Shown: positions 40,643 to 49,452 of the stretch, one piece after another
Layout of the letters: each line of letters begins with the position of its first letter
Numbering within the stretch: position 1 is the stretch's first letter
Origin: Clostridia bacterium
Lineage (GTDB): Bacteria > Bacillota > Clostridia > Oscillospirales > CAG-272
Reading direction: 5' to 3'
Length of the DNA: 64,000 bases
Assembly: GCA_017453305.1 (NCBI GenBank)
Contig: JAFTKJ010000006.1
Span: 20,966-84,965 of the forward strand
The notes under the pieces: generated by a model
Database searches by the model: none
The model's input: the letters and a program-made list of their open reading frames with translations, nothing else
Told to the model about the DNA's origin: nothing
Made by a program: the position numbers and the translations under genes

Positions 40643-42543
40643 AGAAAAAGAATTGGTATCGCAGCCTCAGCCTTGCCGACGATCAATATATTGCCGAGGC
40701 ACATCCCGCTCACGTCATCCATCCAAACAGATCAAAGGTGATCGTTTCGCTTGTGGCGGCATGCGCGTGCCTCGCACTCATTTTTGGCAGCTTGTGGCTC
40801 TTCATTCCGTTTGACACTACACCACCCGACGTATCGCGGTATGCGCAAAGCGAATATTACGAAATCATTCAAAAATTGAACGCGCTCACGTTCCAACCGC
40901 CCAAATATAAAAACAATGCCGAAAAGCTTTGGGCAGGGATCAAAACATTTCACCTGAATTTTGATGCCGCCGGTGAAGCCATTCCCGAAGATAATTCAGC
41001 AACAGATGGAATAAACAAATATCAAGAAATCACCGACAACCAGGTAGCAGGCATTGTTGAAGCCGACCGCATCAAGCGGAGTGATACACACATTTATTTT
41101 TTGGATGATCAAACGCTTCGTATCTTCTCCATCGACAAAGAAAACACAAAAGAGGTTGGCAACTACTGGATCAGCGGTGCATTTGGCGAATTTTATCTTT
41201 CGGACGATTGCAAAACCATAACGGTGGTAACTCAATATTATAAAAAATCCGATAGCAACTATGACCGTTACGTTGGTCTGATCGCACTTGACGTCAGTGA
41301 TCCTGCCAAGATTGTCCAAAAAGAGGAATTCACTGTTTCGGGGGCTTATATGTCCTCCCGCAAGGTGGGCGGCAGCATTCTGCTTTTGACAGAATTCGCG
41401 CTCCACAGGCAAGAGCTTGATTTTGACGACGAGAGCACCTTTCTTCCCCAAATTGACGAAGGAAACGGCTCATACAGCATTCCCGTCGACGGCATCGTAT
41501 TCCCCGAAAACCTGAACAACACGCGCTATACGGTAGTGATGAAGTTAGATGAGAATACGCTTGCTCTCAAGGGTACCGCAGCCTATCTCTCTTACTCCGA
41601 GGACGTGTACGTTTCCATGGAGCACGTTTTTCTGACGCATGTGTTTGCCGACGAAAAGGAAAGCGGGGACGGGAAAACCACGAGAAACTCCATGACAAAG
41701 ATCTCTTGCCTGACCTATGGTGGTGATCACTTTGAGGAAAAAGGAAATGTAACGGTTAGAGGTTACGTCAAGGATCAATGGAGCATGGATGAGTACGAAG
41801 GGATTCTTCGCGTTTTCACTACCACCAACGCCACGACCATTCGGGAGCATGTCTATCAAAACGGTACCGTGTCTGCAGAGATTCTGCAAACGGCAACCGG
41901 AAATTCTAATGCAAGCCTTTATTGCATCGATCTTTCCACATTCGAGGTCGTAGCGTCTGTAATCGATTTTGCCCCTCCGCGCGAGGAAATACAATCGGTA
42001 AGATTCGATCAGAAAACGGCATACGTTTGCACGTCTATCGAGCTCTCCGACCCCGTATTCTTCTTTGATCTTTCCAATCTTGACAACATCACTTATAAGG
42101 ACACCGGTACGATCGAGGGGTTTTCCACCTCGCTGATCAACCTTGGAAACGGGTATTTGCTTGGCATCGGCAGAGGCGACAGTGCTAGGAGTTTTAAGGT
42201 TGAAGTGTACGAAGAAGCCGAAAATGGCGTTCGTTCCGTTTGCGCGTACGAGCTTGAACTCACATACTATTCCACCGACTATAAATCCTATTACGTAGAC
42301 CGCAAAAATCAGCTTGTTGGTGTTGGCATTATTGATAGGAGCGATTATGCCACGGATCAATATTCGGGCGGAGTAAGCCGATATATCCTTTTGTATTTTG
42401 ACGGATACGAGCTTGTAGAGCTTTTGAACGTACCGCTTGACGGTGATCCTTCCGATATGCGCGGCGTTTATATTGACGGCTATATGTATCTGTTTGGATC
42501 AAACGACTTTAAAGTGCGAAGCGTTTCGCTTCCAAAGCCGTAA
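40639..42543 (+). CDS. Membrane-anchored beta-propeller protein, probable regulator of the adjacent sigma factor
   Basis: 634 aa. A charged N-terminus (MKKKNWYRSLSLADDQYIAEAH) like that of the other sigma partner, a transmembrane helix (about 35-55, VIVSLVAACACLALIFGSLWLF), then a large extracytoplasmic part that matches secreted beta-propeller proteins (PF09826): ADRIKRSDTHIYFLDDQTLRIFSI and repeated blades such as LYCIDLSTFEVVASV. The propeller probably senses an external ligand or cell-wall state. The start is fixed by the ATGA overlap. Confidence 0.75.
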   Translation: MKKKNWYRSLSLADDQYIAEAHPAHVIHPNRSKVIVSLVAACACLALIFGSLWLFIPFDTTPPDVSRYAQSEYYEIIQKLNALTFQPPKYKNNAEKLWAGIKTFHLNFDAAGEAIPEDNSATDGINKYQEITDNQVAGIVEADRIKRSDTHIYFLDDQTLRIFSIDKENTKEVGNYWISGAFGEFYLSDDCKTITVVTQYYKKSDSNYDRYVGLIALDVSDPAKIVQKEEFTVSGAYMSSRKVGGSILLLTEFALHRQELDFDDESTFLPQIDEGNGSYSIPVDGIVFPENLNNTRYTVVMKLDENTLALKGTAAYLSYSEDVYVSMEHVFLTHVFADEKESGDGKTTRNSMTKISCLTYGGDHFEEKGNVTVRGYVKDQWSMDEYEGILRVFTTTNATTIREHVYQNGTVSAEILQTATGNSNASLYCIDLSTFEVVASVIDFAPPREEIQSVRFDQKTAYVCTSIELSDPVFFFDLSNLDNITYKDTGTIEGFSTSLINLGNGYLLGIGRGDSARSFKVEVYEEAENGVRSVCAYELELTYYSTDYKSYYVDRKNQLVGVGIIDRSDYATDQYSGGVSRYILLYFDGYELVELLNVPLDGDPSDMRGVYIDGYMYLFGSNDFKVRSVSLPKP

Positions 42544-42561
42544 AATCCTGCATTCATCAAA

Positions 42562-43235
42562 CAAAAGGGGCTGTCTCAAATGCGATAAAAAGCATTTGAG
42601 ACAGCCCCTTGGCTCGCGCCGCTTCGCTACGCCGGTCCCTACAGGTTTGTGCGAATTTTGCGCGGTGTGCACAGAGGGGGCTCCCATGATAGAGGATGCA
42701 ACTTTTCCTTTGGAAAGCTATTGGTAATCCTTCGTAGATCCCGCTTCGGCACAAGTGCCTCGCGCTTTTGCTTGCTCGAGCGCCTGCGGCTTCTCTCGAC
42801 TCGCAAAAGTTCGGCTTCGTTCGCCGCACACGGCTCTCTCCGCTCAGGATGACACGTTAGAGGTAATACGGCGCGAACAAAATCATTTTCCATCGCCAAA
42901 CAACTCTCTGAACGAGCAGGGGCTTGGAGGTGCCTGCGAGTTGGCGGGAGCCGAGCGCGACGAATGGAGCGCGCCGAAAAGTGATTCGATTGCTAACAAG
43001 TTCAATGCACAAAACAAAACGGGAGAGCACGAACTCTCCCATTTTTACTTTCAAGAACTTCCTCTTTGGGGAAGTTCATGAAGGGGTGTGGGGGGACGCA
43101 CGCGTTTCGCCGGCGAAACCGTGCCGTAGCAACGGAACGTTGCGATGTTTTTCTCAAGAAGTCCCCCCACAAAAAAGCGTTAAAAGTTTTGGGGGTGTCG
43201 GGACCTTTTTCAAAAGGTCCTGACAAAAACCTCCA
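42562..43235. repeat. Composite intergenic repeat locus R2
   Basis: Starts with a perfect 17-bp stem GGGGCTGTCTCAAATGC / GCATTTGAGACAGCCCC (42567-42608), then a GCTTCGC-rich stretch ending CTCAGGATGACA. The core shared with R3 and R5 spans about 42855-43080. It is followed by a long imperfect stem bounded by GTGGGGGGAC / GTCCCCCCAC (43088-43169) and by GGGGTGTCGGGACCTTTTT (43192-43227), the R1 module. Lies between convergent genes. Reading frames here are artefacts of the repeats. Confidence 0.75.
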
Positions 43236-43280
43236 AGATTTTATCACGCATATTTCCTATGCCACTATTACCGAGTTTTG

Positions 43281-44924
43281 TCAAATCGCACTCGCCGATG
43301 CGTTCAGGCTCCACTTGTTCAGGGCGGCGATTTGATCGGTTGAGGTATCGATGCCTAAAAGGCCGAGATATTCATCGCCCGAGGGATAGAGTCTGTTAAA
43401 GGGAAGAATGACCTCTGCAAGCTCCTCGATGACGTCGACCTCACCGTTGACGTACGCGAGCAGACGCTCACGGCAGGAGCGCAGACGCATGGCAAGACCG
43501 CCCAAGCGGAGCTCCTGCACGTCAAAGCCAAAGGGCTTGTTTTCGGTGTGCCACAGCTTGAAAAAGGCGCGGTAGAAGGTCTCCAGCTTTTCGGAGGCGA
43601 GGGCATAGTCGTCACACAGTGCGGCAAGCGCCTGCTTGTCGCCTGCTTGGTACGCCGCTCTGGTGCGCACGCCAAGGTCGTACTTGACCGACATCAGATC
43701 ACACAGCGCTGCCTCACTTTCAAAAATGTAAGCATACTTTTTGCTGTTTTTTGCATAGGAGGCGAGCAGCTTTGCGTGCTCGGCATACTCGGCGGGCGCG
43801 TAGGGCTTTGCGGTGGAATCCATAAAGCCGCCGAAGGGATCGTTGTAGAGCATGTGCTTGGAGGGGTTGGTGTCGCGCTGACAAACGCCGCCCAAAACGT
43901 CGGGCAGATCCAACGCCATCATCTCATCAAAACGCTCGCCCGTCAGCTCGTAAAACTCCTTTTTGATCACGTCCATATCACTCACACCGTCATAGATTCT
44001 GCGAACGGCGTACAGCGCGGGGAGCGCGGAGTAGAAGGAGGTCTCCTTGCCGTTGTCGCCCCACATGGTCAAAAAGATGTTTTCAATGTTCTGCTCGGCG
44101 CAGGACTGCATCGCAGGGGTCATGCTTTCAATGGTCCAGGAGTTTACGGGTGCAAAGCCGCTCCAGGTCCATGCACCGCCTGCAAACCAGGTCTCCCCAC
44201 GGAACTTTTTGTGCGATGCCAGCATATTATCGTACACTTTTTTATCGTTGTGATAGTAATCCCAATATACAATGTCAACGCCCTCGGGGCAGGAGGCAAC
44301 GACCTCGTCGGTGATCAGATCCTCGGTAGCAAAGTACTCGCCGCTGTTGACCAAGCGGAAGAACATATCCGACCACATGATGGGGCGGAAGCCGTATTTT
44401 TTTGCAATCTCCAATACGCGCTCCAAATGCTCGTGAATGATATCAAAGCGATTGCGGAAGCCATGCTTTTCAAGGTATTTTCCAAGGCCGAGCATGTGTG
44501 CCTCGTCCATACCCACGTGAATGATATCGGTGGTAAAGCACTCGCGCAGGGTTTTGATCATGCGCTCGATCAGCTCGTAGGTGCGTTTCTCGCCCACCAT
44601 CAAAATGTCGTCCGCATCGCGGATCTCGCGGTAGGTGTTCCAATGAAAGATCTGATTGAGGTGTGCCAGCGTTTGAATGCAGGGAATGATCTCCACGCCA
44701 ATGGAATTGCAGTAGGAAACAACGTCGCGCAGCTCCTCCTTGGTGTATCTGCCGCGCAGATAGCCAATGTAAGGCTCGCCCTCTACCTCGTAGGTATCCT
44801 CGGTATAAAGCTGGATCATATTATAGCCAAAGGAGTGCAGCAGCGTTGCCATGCGCTTGATCTCCTCGGGCTTCATAACTGCGTTTCTCGACATGTCGAG
44901 CATTACGCCAAAACGGTTTGCCAT
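43281..44924 (-). CDS. GH20-type beta-N-acetylhexosaminidase-like enzyme
   Basis: 547 aa, start after AAGGGAGG. TIM barrel beginning FGVMLDMSRNAVMKPEEIKRMATLLHSFGYNMIQLYTEDT, with the GH20 Asp-Glu pair in HVGMDEAH (Asp140-Glu141), where Glu is the acid/base in substrate-assisted catalysis. WSDMFFRL and GGAWTWSGFAP line the pocket. It lacks the usual GH20 N-terminal domain and signal peptide, so it acts on imported chito- or mucin-type oligosaccharides. Fits with the GH109-type enzyme as amino-sugar degradation. Alone in its transcription unit. Confidence 0.75.
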   Translation of the reverse strand: MANRFGVMLDMSRNAVMKPEEIKRMATLLHSFGYNMIQLYTEDTYEVEGEPYIGYLRGRYTKEELRDVVSYCNSIGVEIIPCIQTLAHLNQIFHWNTYREIRDADDILMVGEKRTYELIERMIKTLRECFTTDIIHVGMDEAHMLGLGKYLEKHGFRNRFDIIHEHLERVLEIAKKYGFRPIMWSDMFFRLVNSGEYFATEDLITDEVVASCPEGVDIVYWDYYHNDKKVYDNMLASHKKFRGETWFAGGAWTWSGFAPVNSWTIESMTPAMQSCAEQNIENIFLTMWGDNGKETSFYSALPALYAVRRIYDGVSDMDVIKKEFYELTGERFDEMMALDLPDVLGGVCQRDTNPSKHMLYNDPFGGFMDSTAKPYAPAEYAEHAKLLASYAKNSKKYAYIFESEAALCDLMSVKYDLGVRTRAAYQAGDKQALAALCDDYALASEKLETFYRAFFKLWHTENKPFGFDVQELRLGGLAMRLRSCRERLLAYVNGEVDVIEELAEVILPFNRLYPSGDEYLGLLGIDTSTDQIAALNKWSLNASASAI

Positions 44925-44957
44925 GATAAAAACCTCCCTTAAATTCACATTATTCAT

Positions 44958-44986
44958 ATTATAGCATACTATCTGCAAAAAATCAA
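44958..44986 (-). promoter_or_regulatory. Promoter of the GH20-type gene
   Basis: On the minus strand: TTGATT (44986-44981), 17 bases, TATAAT (44963-44958). Confidence 0.7.
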
Positions 44987-45119
44987 CTTTAAATTTGGAT
45001 ATCGCAATTCAAGCCTTTGATTTTCCCGTTTTCGGAATTTGGAATTCCAAAAATGGATCAAAAAACAGAAAAATGCGAAATAAAATACCAAAAACGGAAA
45101 AATATATTTGAAAAAGTAC

Positions 45120-45148
45120 TTGACAAATACAAAAAAAAGAGGTATAAT
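45120..45148 (+). promoter_or_regulatory. Promoter of recA
   Basis: TTGACA at 45120, 17-base spacer, TATAAT at 45143. I see no clear LexA box of the GAAC-N4-GTTC type in 45080-45216. Confidence 0.8.
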
Positions 45149-45216
45149 GAGGGCAATCAAGTTCCAAAAAAAGAAAAAGCGGAGCTCAAACGCGCCGCGA
45201 GAAAGGATTCATCATT

Positions 45217-46350
45217 ATGGCATCTACAAAAAAGGCAAAGCTGGCAGTGCCTACCGGTCTTGACGAGGCGGGAAGAAAGCAGGCGCTCAAAACCGCCATG
45301 ACGCAGATCGAGCGCGACTTTGGCGCGGGATCGATCATGAAGCTTGGCGAAAACTCGCACATGGAGATTCAGGCAATCCATACAGGTTCACTCTCTTTGG
45401 ATTTTGCACTCGGTATCGGCGGTGTTCCGCGCGGAAGAATCGTAGAGATCTTTGGTCCCGAATCCTCCGGTAAGACCACGGTTGCATTGCATATTTTGGC
45501 AGAGGTGCAAAAAACGGGCGGAACTGCTGCGTTCATCGATGCGGAGCACGCGCTGGATCCCGTCTATGCAAAGGCACTTGGCGTAGATATCAACGAGCTG
45601 TTGGTTTCTCAGCCCGATTGCGGCGAGGATGCTTTGGAGATCTGCGAGGCGTTGGCGCGTTCCGGTGCGGTGGATGCCATTGTCATCGACTCGGTTGCGG
45701 CACTCGTACCCCGTCAGGAGATCGAGGGCGACATGGGTCAATCGATGGTTGGCGTGCAGGCAAGAATGATGTCGCAGGCAATGCGTAAGCTCTCGGGCGT
45801 CATTTCCAAGAGCAATTGCGTGGTTGTTTTTATCAACCAGATCCGCGAAAAGGTTGGCGTTATTTACGGCAACCCCGAAACCACGCCCGGCGGTCGCGCG
45901 CTTAAGTTCTTTGCCTCTGTGCGCATCGATATCCGCAAGACCGAGCAGTTGAAGGACGGCAACGACGTATACGGCAACCACGTTAAGTGCAAGATCGTAA
46001 AAAATAAGGTGGCACCTCCGTTCCGTGTTGCGGAATTCGATATTCTGTACGGTAAGGGCATTTCGCTTTCCGGTGAGGTCCTCGATTTTGCAATCGCATT
46101 GGATATCATCAAAAAGAGCGGCTCCTGGTTCTCCTATAATGGAGAGAGAATTGGACAGGGCAAGGAGAACATTCGTAAAATGATCGAGGGCAATCCTGCC
46201 ATGATGAGTGAAATTGAGGAAAAGGTTCGCCGCATGAGCGAGGAAGCCAAGCTGACCATGGACCAAGACTTTGAGGTTGACGACGAGGACGAGGATGACG
46301 ACGAGTTCGATCTGCGCCTTGGTAGCAACGGCTGCGACGATGACGAGTGA
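45217..46350 (+). CDS. recA: Recombinase A
   Basis: 377 aa. Strand-exchange ATPase for homologous recombination and SOS coprotease. Walker A GPESSGKT (80-87), [40 protein letters not shown], the loop-2 region around [14 protein letters not shown] and FINQIREK are all canonical. The C-terminal tail is unusually acidic ([11 protein letters not shown]), as in many RecA proteins where it tempers activity. Overlaps recX by 11 bases. Confidence 0.97.
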   Translation: MASTKKAKLAVPTGLDEAGRKQALKTAMTQIERDFGAGSIMKLGENSHMEIQAIHTGSLSLDFALGIGGVPRGRIVEIFGPESSGKTTVALHILAEVQKTGGTAAFIDAEHALDPVYAKALGVDINELLVSQPDCGEDALEICEALARSGAVDAIVIDSVAALVPRQEIEGDMGQSMVGVQARMMSQAMRKLSGVISKSNCVVVFINQIREKVGVIYGNPETTPGGRALKFFASVRIDIRKTEQLKDGNDVYGNHVKCKIVKNKVAPPFRVAEFDILYGKGISLSGEVLDFAIALDIIKKSGSWFSYNGERIGQGKENIRKMIEGNPAMMSEIEEKVRRMSEEAKLTMDQDFEVDDEDEDDDEFDLRLGSNGCDDDE

Positions 46351-47014
46351 AGCAATTGATCCCGTACGCTCCGGTGCACCGCTGACCATCACCGTTCGTT
46401 CCTTGCGCGCGCAAAGCGAAGGGGCAGAGATGCTGTTGCAGATCCTTTTGGAGGACGGCGAGCACCGGGAGCACAAAACGCTGATTCTGACCACCGAGCA
46501 ATACTGCGAACTCAAGCCGCAACGAGGCGTGATCTCCGAGGAGGCGTATGAACGACTTGAGGAGGCGGCACAGCTCTGTCGTGCCTTGCGAAGCGGAGAA
46601 AATCTGCTTTCCTACGGCTCCAATTCCGTGCAAATGCTGTCGCGTAAGCTGATGCAACGTGGATATTCCCGTGAGGTCGCCACACTTGCCGCCGAGCACT
46701 TGGCACTAAGAGGCTTGATCAACGAGGAACGCGACATGCAGCGCGAGGTGGAAAAATGTCTGCGCAAGCTTTGGGGTGCAAAACGCATCAGCTCACATTT
46801 ATGGAGTCGCGGCTTTGCCGCCGACGCCATGCAAGGTCTTTCAGAACTTTTAGAAGAGATCGACTTTGAGCAAAATTGCGCTACGCTGATCCAAAAACAC
46901 TACGGTGGCGTCCCCGACGATGCAGACGACCGTCGCCGCATGGTTGCGGGACTTTCGAGATATGGATATTCCATCAGCGAGATCCGTGGAGCAATGAAGT
47001 CGTTGCAAGCATAA
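46340..47014 (+). CDS. recX: RecX regulatory protein
   Basis: 224 aa. Limits RecA filament growth. The three-helix repeats characteristic of RecX are visible: [53 protein letters not shown] and [22 protein letters not shown]. The start at 46340 lies inside the end of recA, giving translational coupling. Preceded by an N-terminal beta-rich domain (about 1-60). Confidence 0.88.
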   Translation: MTSEAIDPVRSGAPLTITVRSLRAQSEGAEMLLQILLEDGEHREHKTLILTTEQYCELKPQRGVISEEAYERLEEAAQLCRALRSGENLLSYGSNSVQMLSRKLMQRGYSREVATLAAEHLALRGLINEERDMQREVEKCLRKLWGAKRISSHLWSRGFAADAMQGLSELLEEIDFEQNCATLIQKHYGGVPDDADDRRRMVAGLSRYGYSISEIRGAMKSLQA

Positions 47015-47050
47015 ACCTTAAAATTGCAAATGCGCAAAGGGGTAAAAGCC

Positions 47051-47482
47051 GTGAGAAAGTGCGAACTTTTACAGCAAAAAGCCAAGGAGGAGGGGCTTCC
47101 TCCTTACATGTATCAACCATATCACGAGCCTCTCATGCCAACGTCGGCATGGGAGGTATTGCCGTCCCATTATGAGGAGCACGTCAAGGAGAAAAATGCA
47201 AAGGTGTGTGCCTTGATGCGCGAAATGAGTGAGTGCGAAGCATTTGTATTTTTTGCAGATGCGCATGTTCGCCAAAACAGTATGGCGTCGGTGCCCATCA
47301 TCCGCTCGATCCTGGAAAATACCGAGGTCAAAAAGGTGATTTACGGTGGTGATACCGTCAGCGATAGCCTTTTGGACGTGATCCTGATCGATTGCACAAG
47401 CGGACGCATTCAAAGCGTGCGCTACGGCGGAGGAAAAGACCGCATTATTAGAGAAGCAACTGAATCAAATGTCGGGAGCTGA
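47051..47482 (+). pseudogene. Metallophosphoesterase remnant with internal deletion
   Basis: GTG start after AAAGGGG; 143 codons remain open. FFADAHVRQNSMAS followed by KKVIYGGDTV matches the first metal-binding blocks of calcineurin-like phosphoesterases (D-x-H, GGD). The frame then jumps directly to DVILIDCTSGRIQSVRYGGGKDR, which looks like the family C-terminus, missing the GNHD and GH-x-H blocks that complete the active site. Probably an in-frame internal deletion, so catalytically dead or repurposed. Located between recX and the phage module and may belong to the phage region. Confidence 0.55.
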
Positions 47483-47507
47483 GGCAAAATGCCTCAGCTC
47501 CTTTTTT
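47475..47507. terminator. Terminator between recX unit and phage module
   Basis: Perfect 11-bp stem GGAGCTGAGGC / GCCTCAGCTCC with loop AAAAT and six T. It overlaps the stop of the upstream frame and faces the convergent phage operon. Confidence 0.9.
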
Positions 47508-47544
47508 AGTGCGGAGGAGAGGAACTCTCCTCCGCTGAAAATTA

Positions 47545-47943
47545 TCAGATCAAGCCGTAGCGGTCGCTGATCGGTTCGCAAACGCAGGGCAACTCCTGAC
47601 GAATTGCAAGGATCATGTCGATGTAGTGGTCAAAGAAACGGTCGCTCAGCTCTTCATTTTCATCAATGGTGAGCTGCGAGGCAAGGTAGCTGACTGCCGC
47701 AGGGACAAACACGTCGCTCAAGGGAAATGCATCGCTCAGCGAAACGCAGACCGTGTCAGTTGCAACCTCGACCTCGGGGATCTTGTGCGCCAAACGGTAT
47801 TGTCGATCAGCGTTTGCGTACAATCCGACAAAGCTTGCCAAAAGGTAAGGTGCACGTTCCGTATAGTCGGTCAGACTTGCCGAAGTTCTCGTGCTTTCAC
47901 ATGCCGCCAGCGTTGCACTGTCCAAAATGTCCTGGTAGGTCAT
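47545..47943 (-). CDS. Phage head-tail connector-like protein
   Basis: 132 aa, last gene of the capsid module. Largely helical with LTDYTERAPYLLASFVGLYANADRQYR and a C-terminal ISDRYGLI. Position immediately after the major capsid gene, size and helical content fit a gp6-like head completion/connector protein. No strong sequence signature, so the call rests on synteny. Confidence 0.55.
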   Translation of the reverse strand: MTYQDILDSATLAACESTRTSASLTDYTERAPYLLASFVGLYANADRQYRLAHKIPEVEVATDTVCVSLSDAFPLSDVFVPAAVSYLASQLTIDENEELSDRFFDHYIDMILAIRQELPCVCEPISDRYGLI

Positions 47944-47954
47944 GTGTTACCTCA

Positions 47955-48791
47955 TTAAGCGTTGGCGGGCTTGAGGTTCAGAAGGACCATTTCGTTGGGG
48001 TAGACCACCTTTGCACCGTACAGATGCAAGCCCTTGACGGCGTCCGCAAAGCGGAGCTCGGGACGATATGCGTCGATCTCGGAGAGCTGCTCGGCAAAGG
48101 CGATGGCGCGCTTGGTACGAGCAAAGCACTTGTGCGTGTAGCCGCTCTCACCCTCTACCTTGACGATGTTGTTGGATACGAAGATCTTACAACCGCCGAT
48201 CGATCCGATGCAACCTGCTTCCAGGGAATCGGTGTTGTCGGTAGAAAGGTGTACCTTCGCTTTCAGGATCAAGCCTGCAATTTCGGGAGATACTTCGATA
48301 ACGATGTCACCGGGATCGGAAACGTTGCCTTCAAAGAGCGTGGTTCTGGCATCGATCAAAAGGTCGACGATGTTTTCGGCCGTCACAGCTTCACTGGTAA
48401 GTGTCTTGCCTGCCTGAGAATACAGATTGAATACGTAGCTGTCGGCATCGTTTGCCAGCGCGTTTGCCGCATTCTTCATTGCTGCCTCCATCAGCTTAGG
48501 AGAGGATTGGGCGCGGTCAATATCGTCGATCTGGAAGTTAAAGTACTTCGCCTGGTCGATCACAAGATCGCGTACGGTGTCGGAGAGCGCGGCAGGTGCA
48601 CTCATGTTTGCGTTCTTGGTGTACTCGGATACGATGACGTCATTGATGCCGCAGATGCGAACGGTGTTGCCGCGCTCGCGGATCTCGCCCTCATACTCAC
48701 GGTTGCAGTTTGCAACTGCAATGTACTTCTTGTCCAACTCCTGATACAGGTTTTCGCTCCAAACGGTAGGGATAAAGTTCTTAATAGCCAT
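47955..48791 (-). CDS. Phage major capsid protein
   Basis: 278 aa. MAIKNFIPTVWSENLYQELDKKYIAV at the N-terminus, the RERGNTVRICGI segment, QAKYFNFQIDDIDRAQS, and VIEVSPEIAGLILKA match coat proteins of the P22-gp5-like/HK97-fold group seen in many Firmicutes phages. RBS GAAAGGAAC. Directly follows the scaffold gene, as expected. Intact, no frameshift. Confidence 0.8.
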   Translation of the reverse strand: MAIKNFIPTVWSENLYQELDKKYIAVANCNREYEGEIRERGNTVRICGINDVIVSEYTKNANMSAPAALSDTVRDLVIDQAKYFNFQIDDIDRAQSSPKLMEAAMKNAANALANDADSYVFNLYSQAGKTLTSEAVTAENIVDLLIDARTTLFEGNVSDPGDIVIEVSPEIAGLILKAKVHLSTDNTDSLEAGCIGSIGGCKIFVSNNIVKVEGESGYTHKCFARTKRAIAFAEQLSEIDAYRPELRFADAVKGLHLYGAKVVYPNEMVLLNLKPANA

Positions 48792-48834
48792 AATTTTTGT
48801 TCCTTTCTTTAAATAAAAACTATTCTTATTCTAA

Positions 48835-49452
48835 TTACTTCCATTTTTGCATGGATCTCATGATTTTTGGGAGGTTTTCGCGCACCTCTTCGGGTGTCAT
48901 GGCGCGTACCTCTGCGGGAGAAAATTCCAGATTTTCTGTGGGGCGAAGTGCCCCGGATGAGCGCATACGATTGGTGTGGTTTACTTGCGCCGCCTGCGCC
49001 TGCTCCAATTGACGGCGACGCTCACTCAAGGCATATGCCGCGGCAAGCGGTGTTCCGCCTGCCACCGCTTCCTGGACGTCGAGTGGGATGCTTGCAAGTG
49101 AGACCTCGGGGTAAAGCGTGGCAAACTCGGTGTACTCGCGCTCCAATCGTTCAAGCCGGGCAAGGTGCTTGTCGCGTTCCTCCAAAAGGCGACGCACTTC
49201 ACTCAGTTCACTTCGCAGGAGTTCCAGTCCGTCCGCCTCAGGCGGATCGCCAGCGCCCTGGCAATCAAGATCAGAATCTGAACCGGAAACCGCAGAAACC
49301 GCAGTACCGTCACAAGCGACGGTTGCCACCTCTGTTTCGTCTCCGTGCTCGACTGCTTCATTTGATTCCGGCGCATCTTGTGCAAGAGGCGGATCGTTCT
49401 CTTCATACGCATGTTCGTTCTGATCTTCAGCAATAGTGTTTTCATCATTCAT
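48835..49452 (-). CDS. Phage scaffolding protein
   Basis: 205 aa, start after AAAGGAG. Strongly acidic N-terminal half, a coiled-coil segment (about 78-115, LELLRSELSEVRRLLEERDKHLARLERLEREY), and a basic C-terminal end (IMRSMQKWK) that would bind the coat protein. This charge layout and the position between portal and major capsid are typical of internal scaffolds. Overlaps the end of the portal gene by eight bases. Confidence 0.7.
   Translation of the reverse strand: MNDENTIAEDQNEHAYEENDPPLAQDAPESNEAVEHGDETEVATVACDGTAVSAVSGSDSDLDCQGAGDPPEADGLELLRSELSEVRRLLEERDKHLARLERLEREYTEFATLYPEVSLASIPLDVQEAVAGGTPLAAAYALSERRRQLEQAQAAQVNHTNRMRSSGALRPTENLEFSPAEVRAMTPEEVRENLPKIMRSMQKWK

Noticed and set aside
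42557-43335. Several 60-110 codon frames over R2
   Set aside because: They encode the repeat hairpins in various frames; the same nonsense peptides recur at R3-R5 in other frames.
43548-44942. A 464-codon plus-strand frame
   Set aside because: Antisense to the GH20-type gene, low-complexity Val/Gly/His-rich product.
45388-46515. A 375-codon minus-strand frame
   Set aside because: Antisense to recA.
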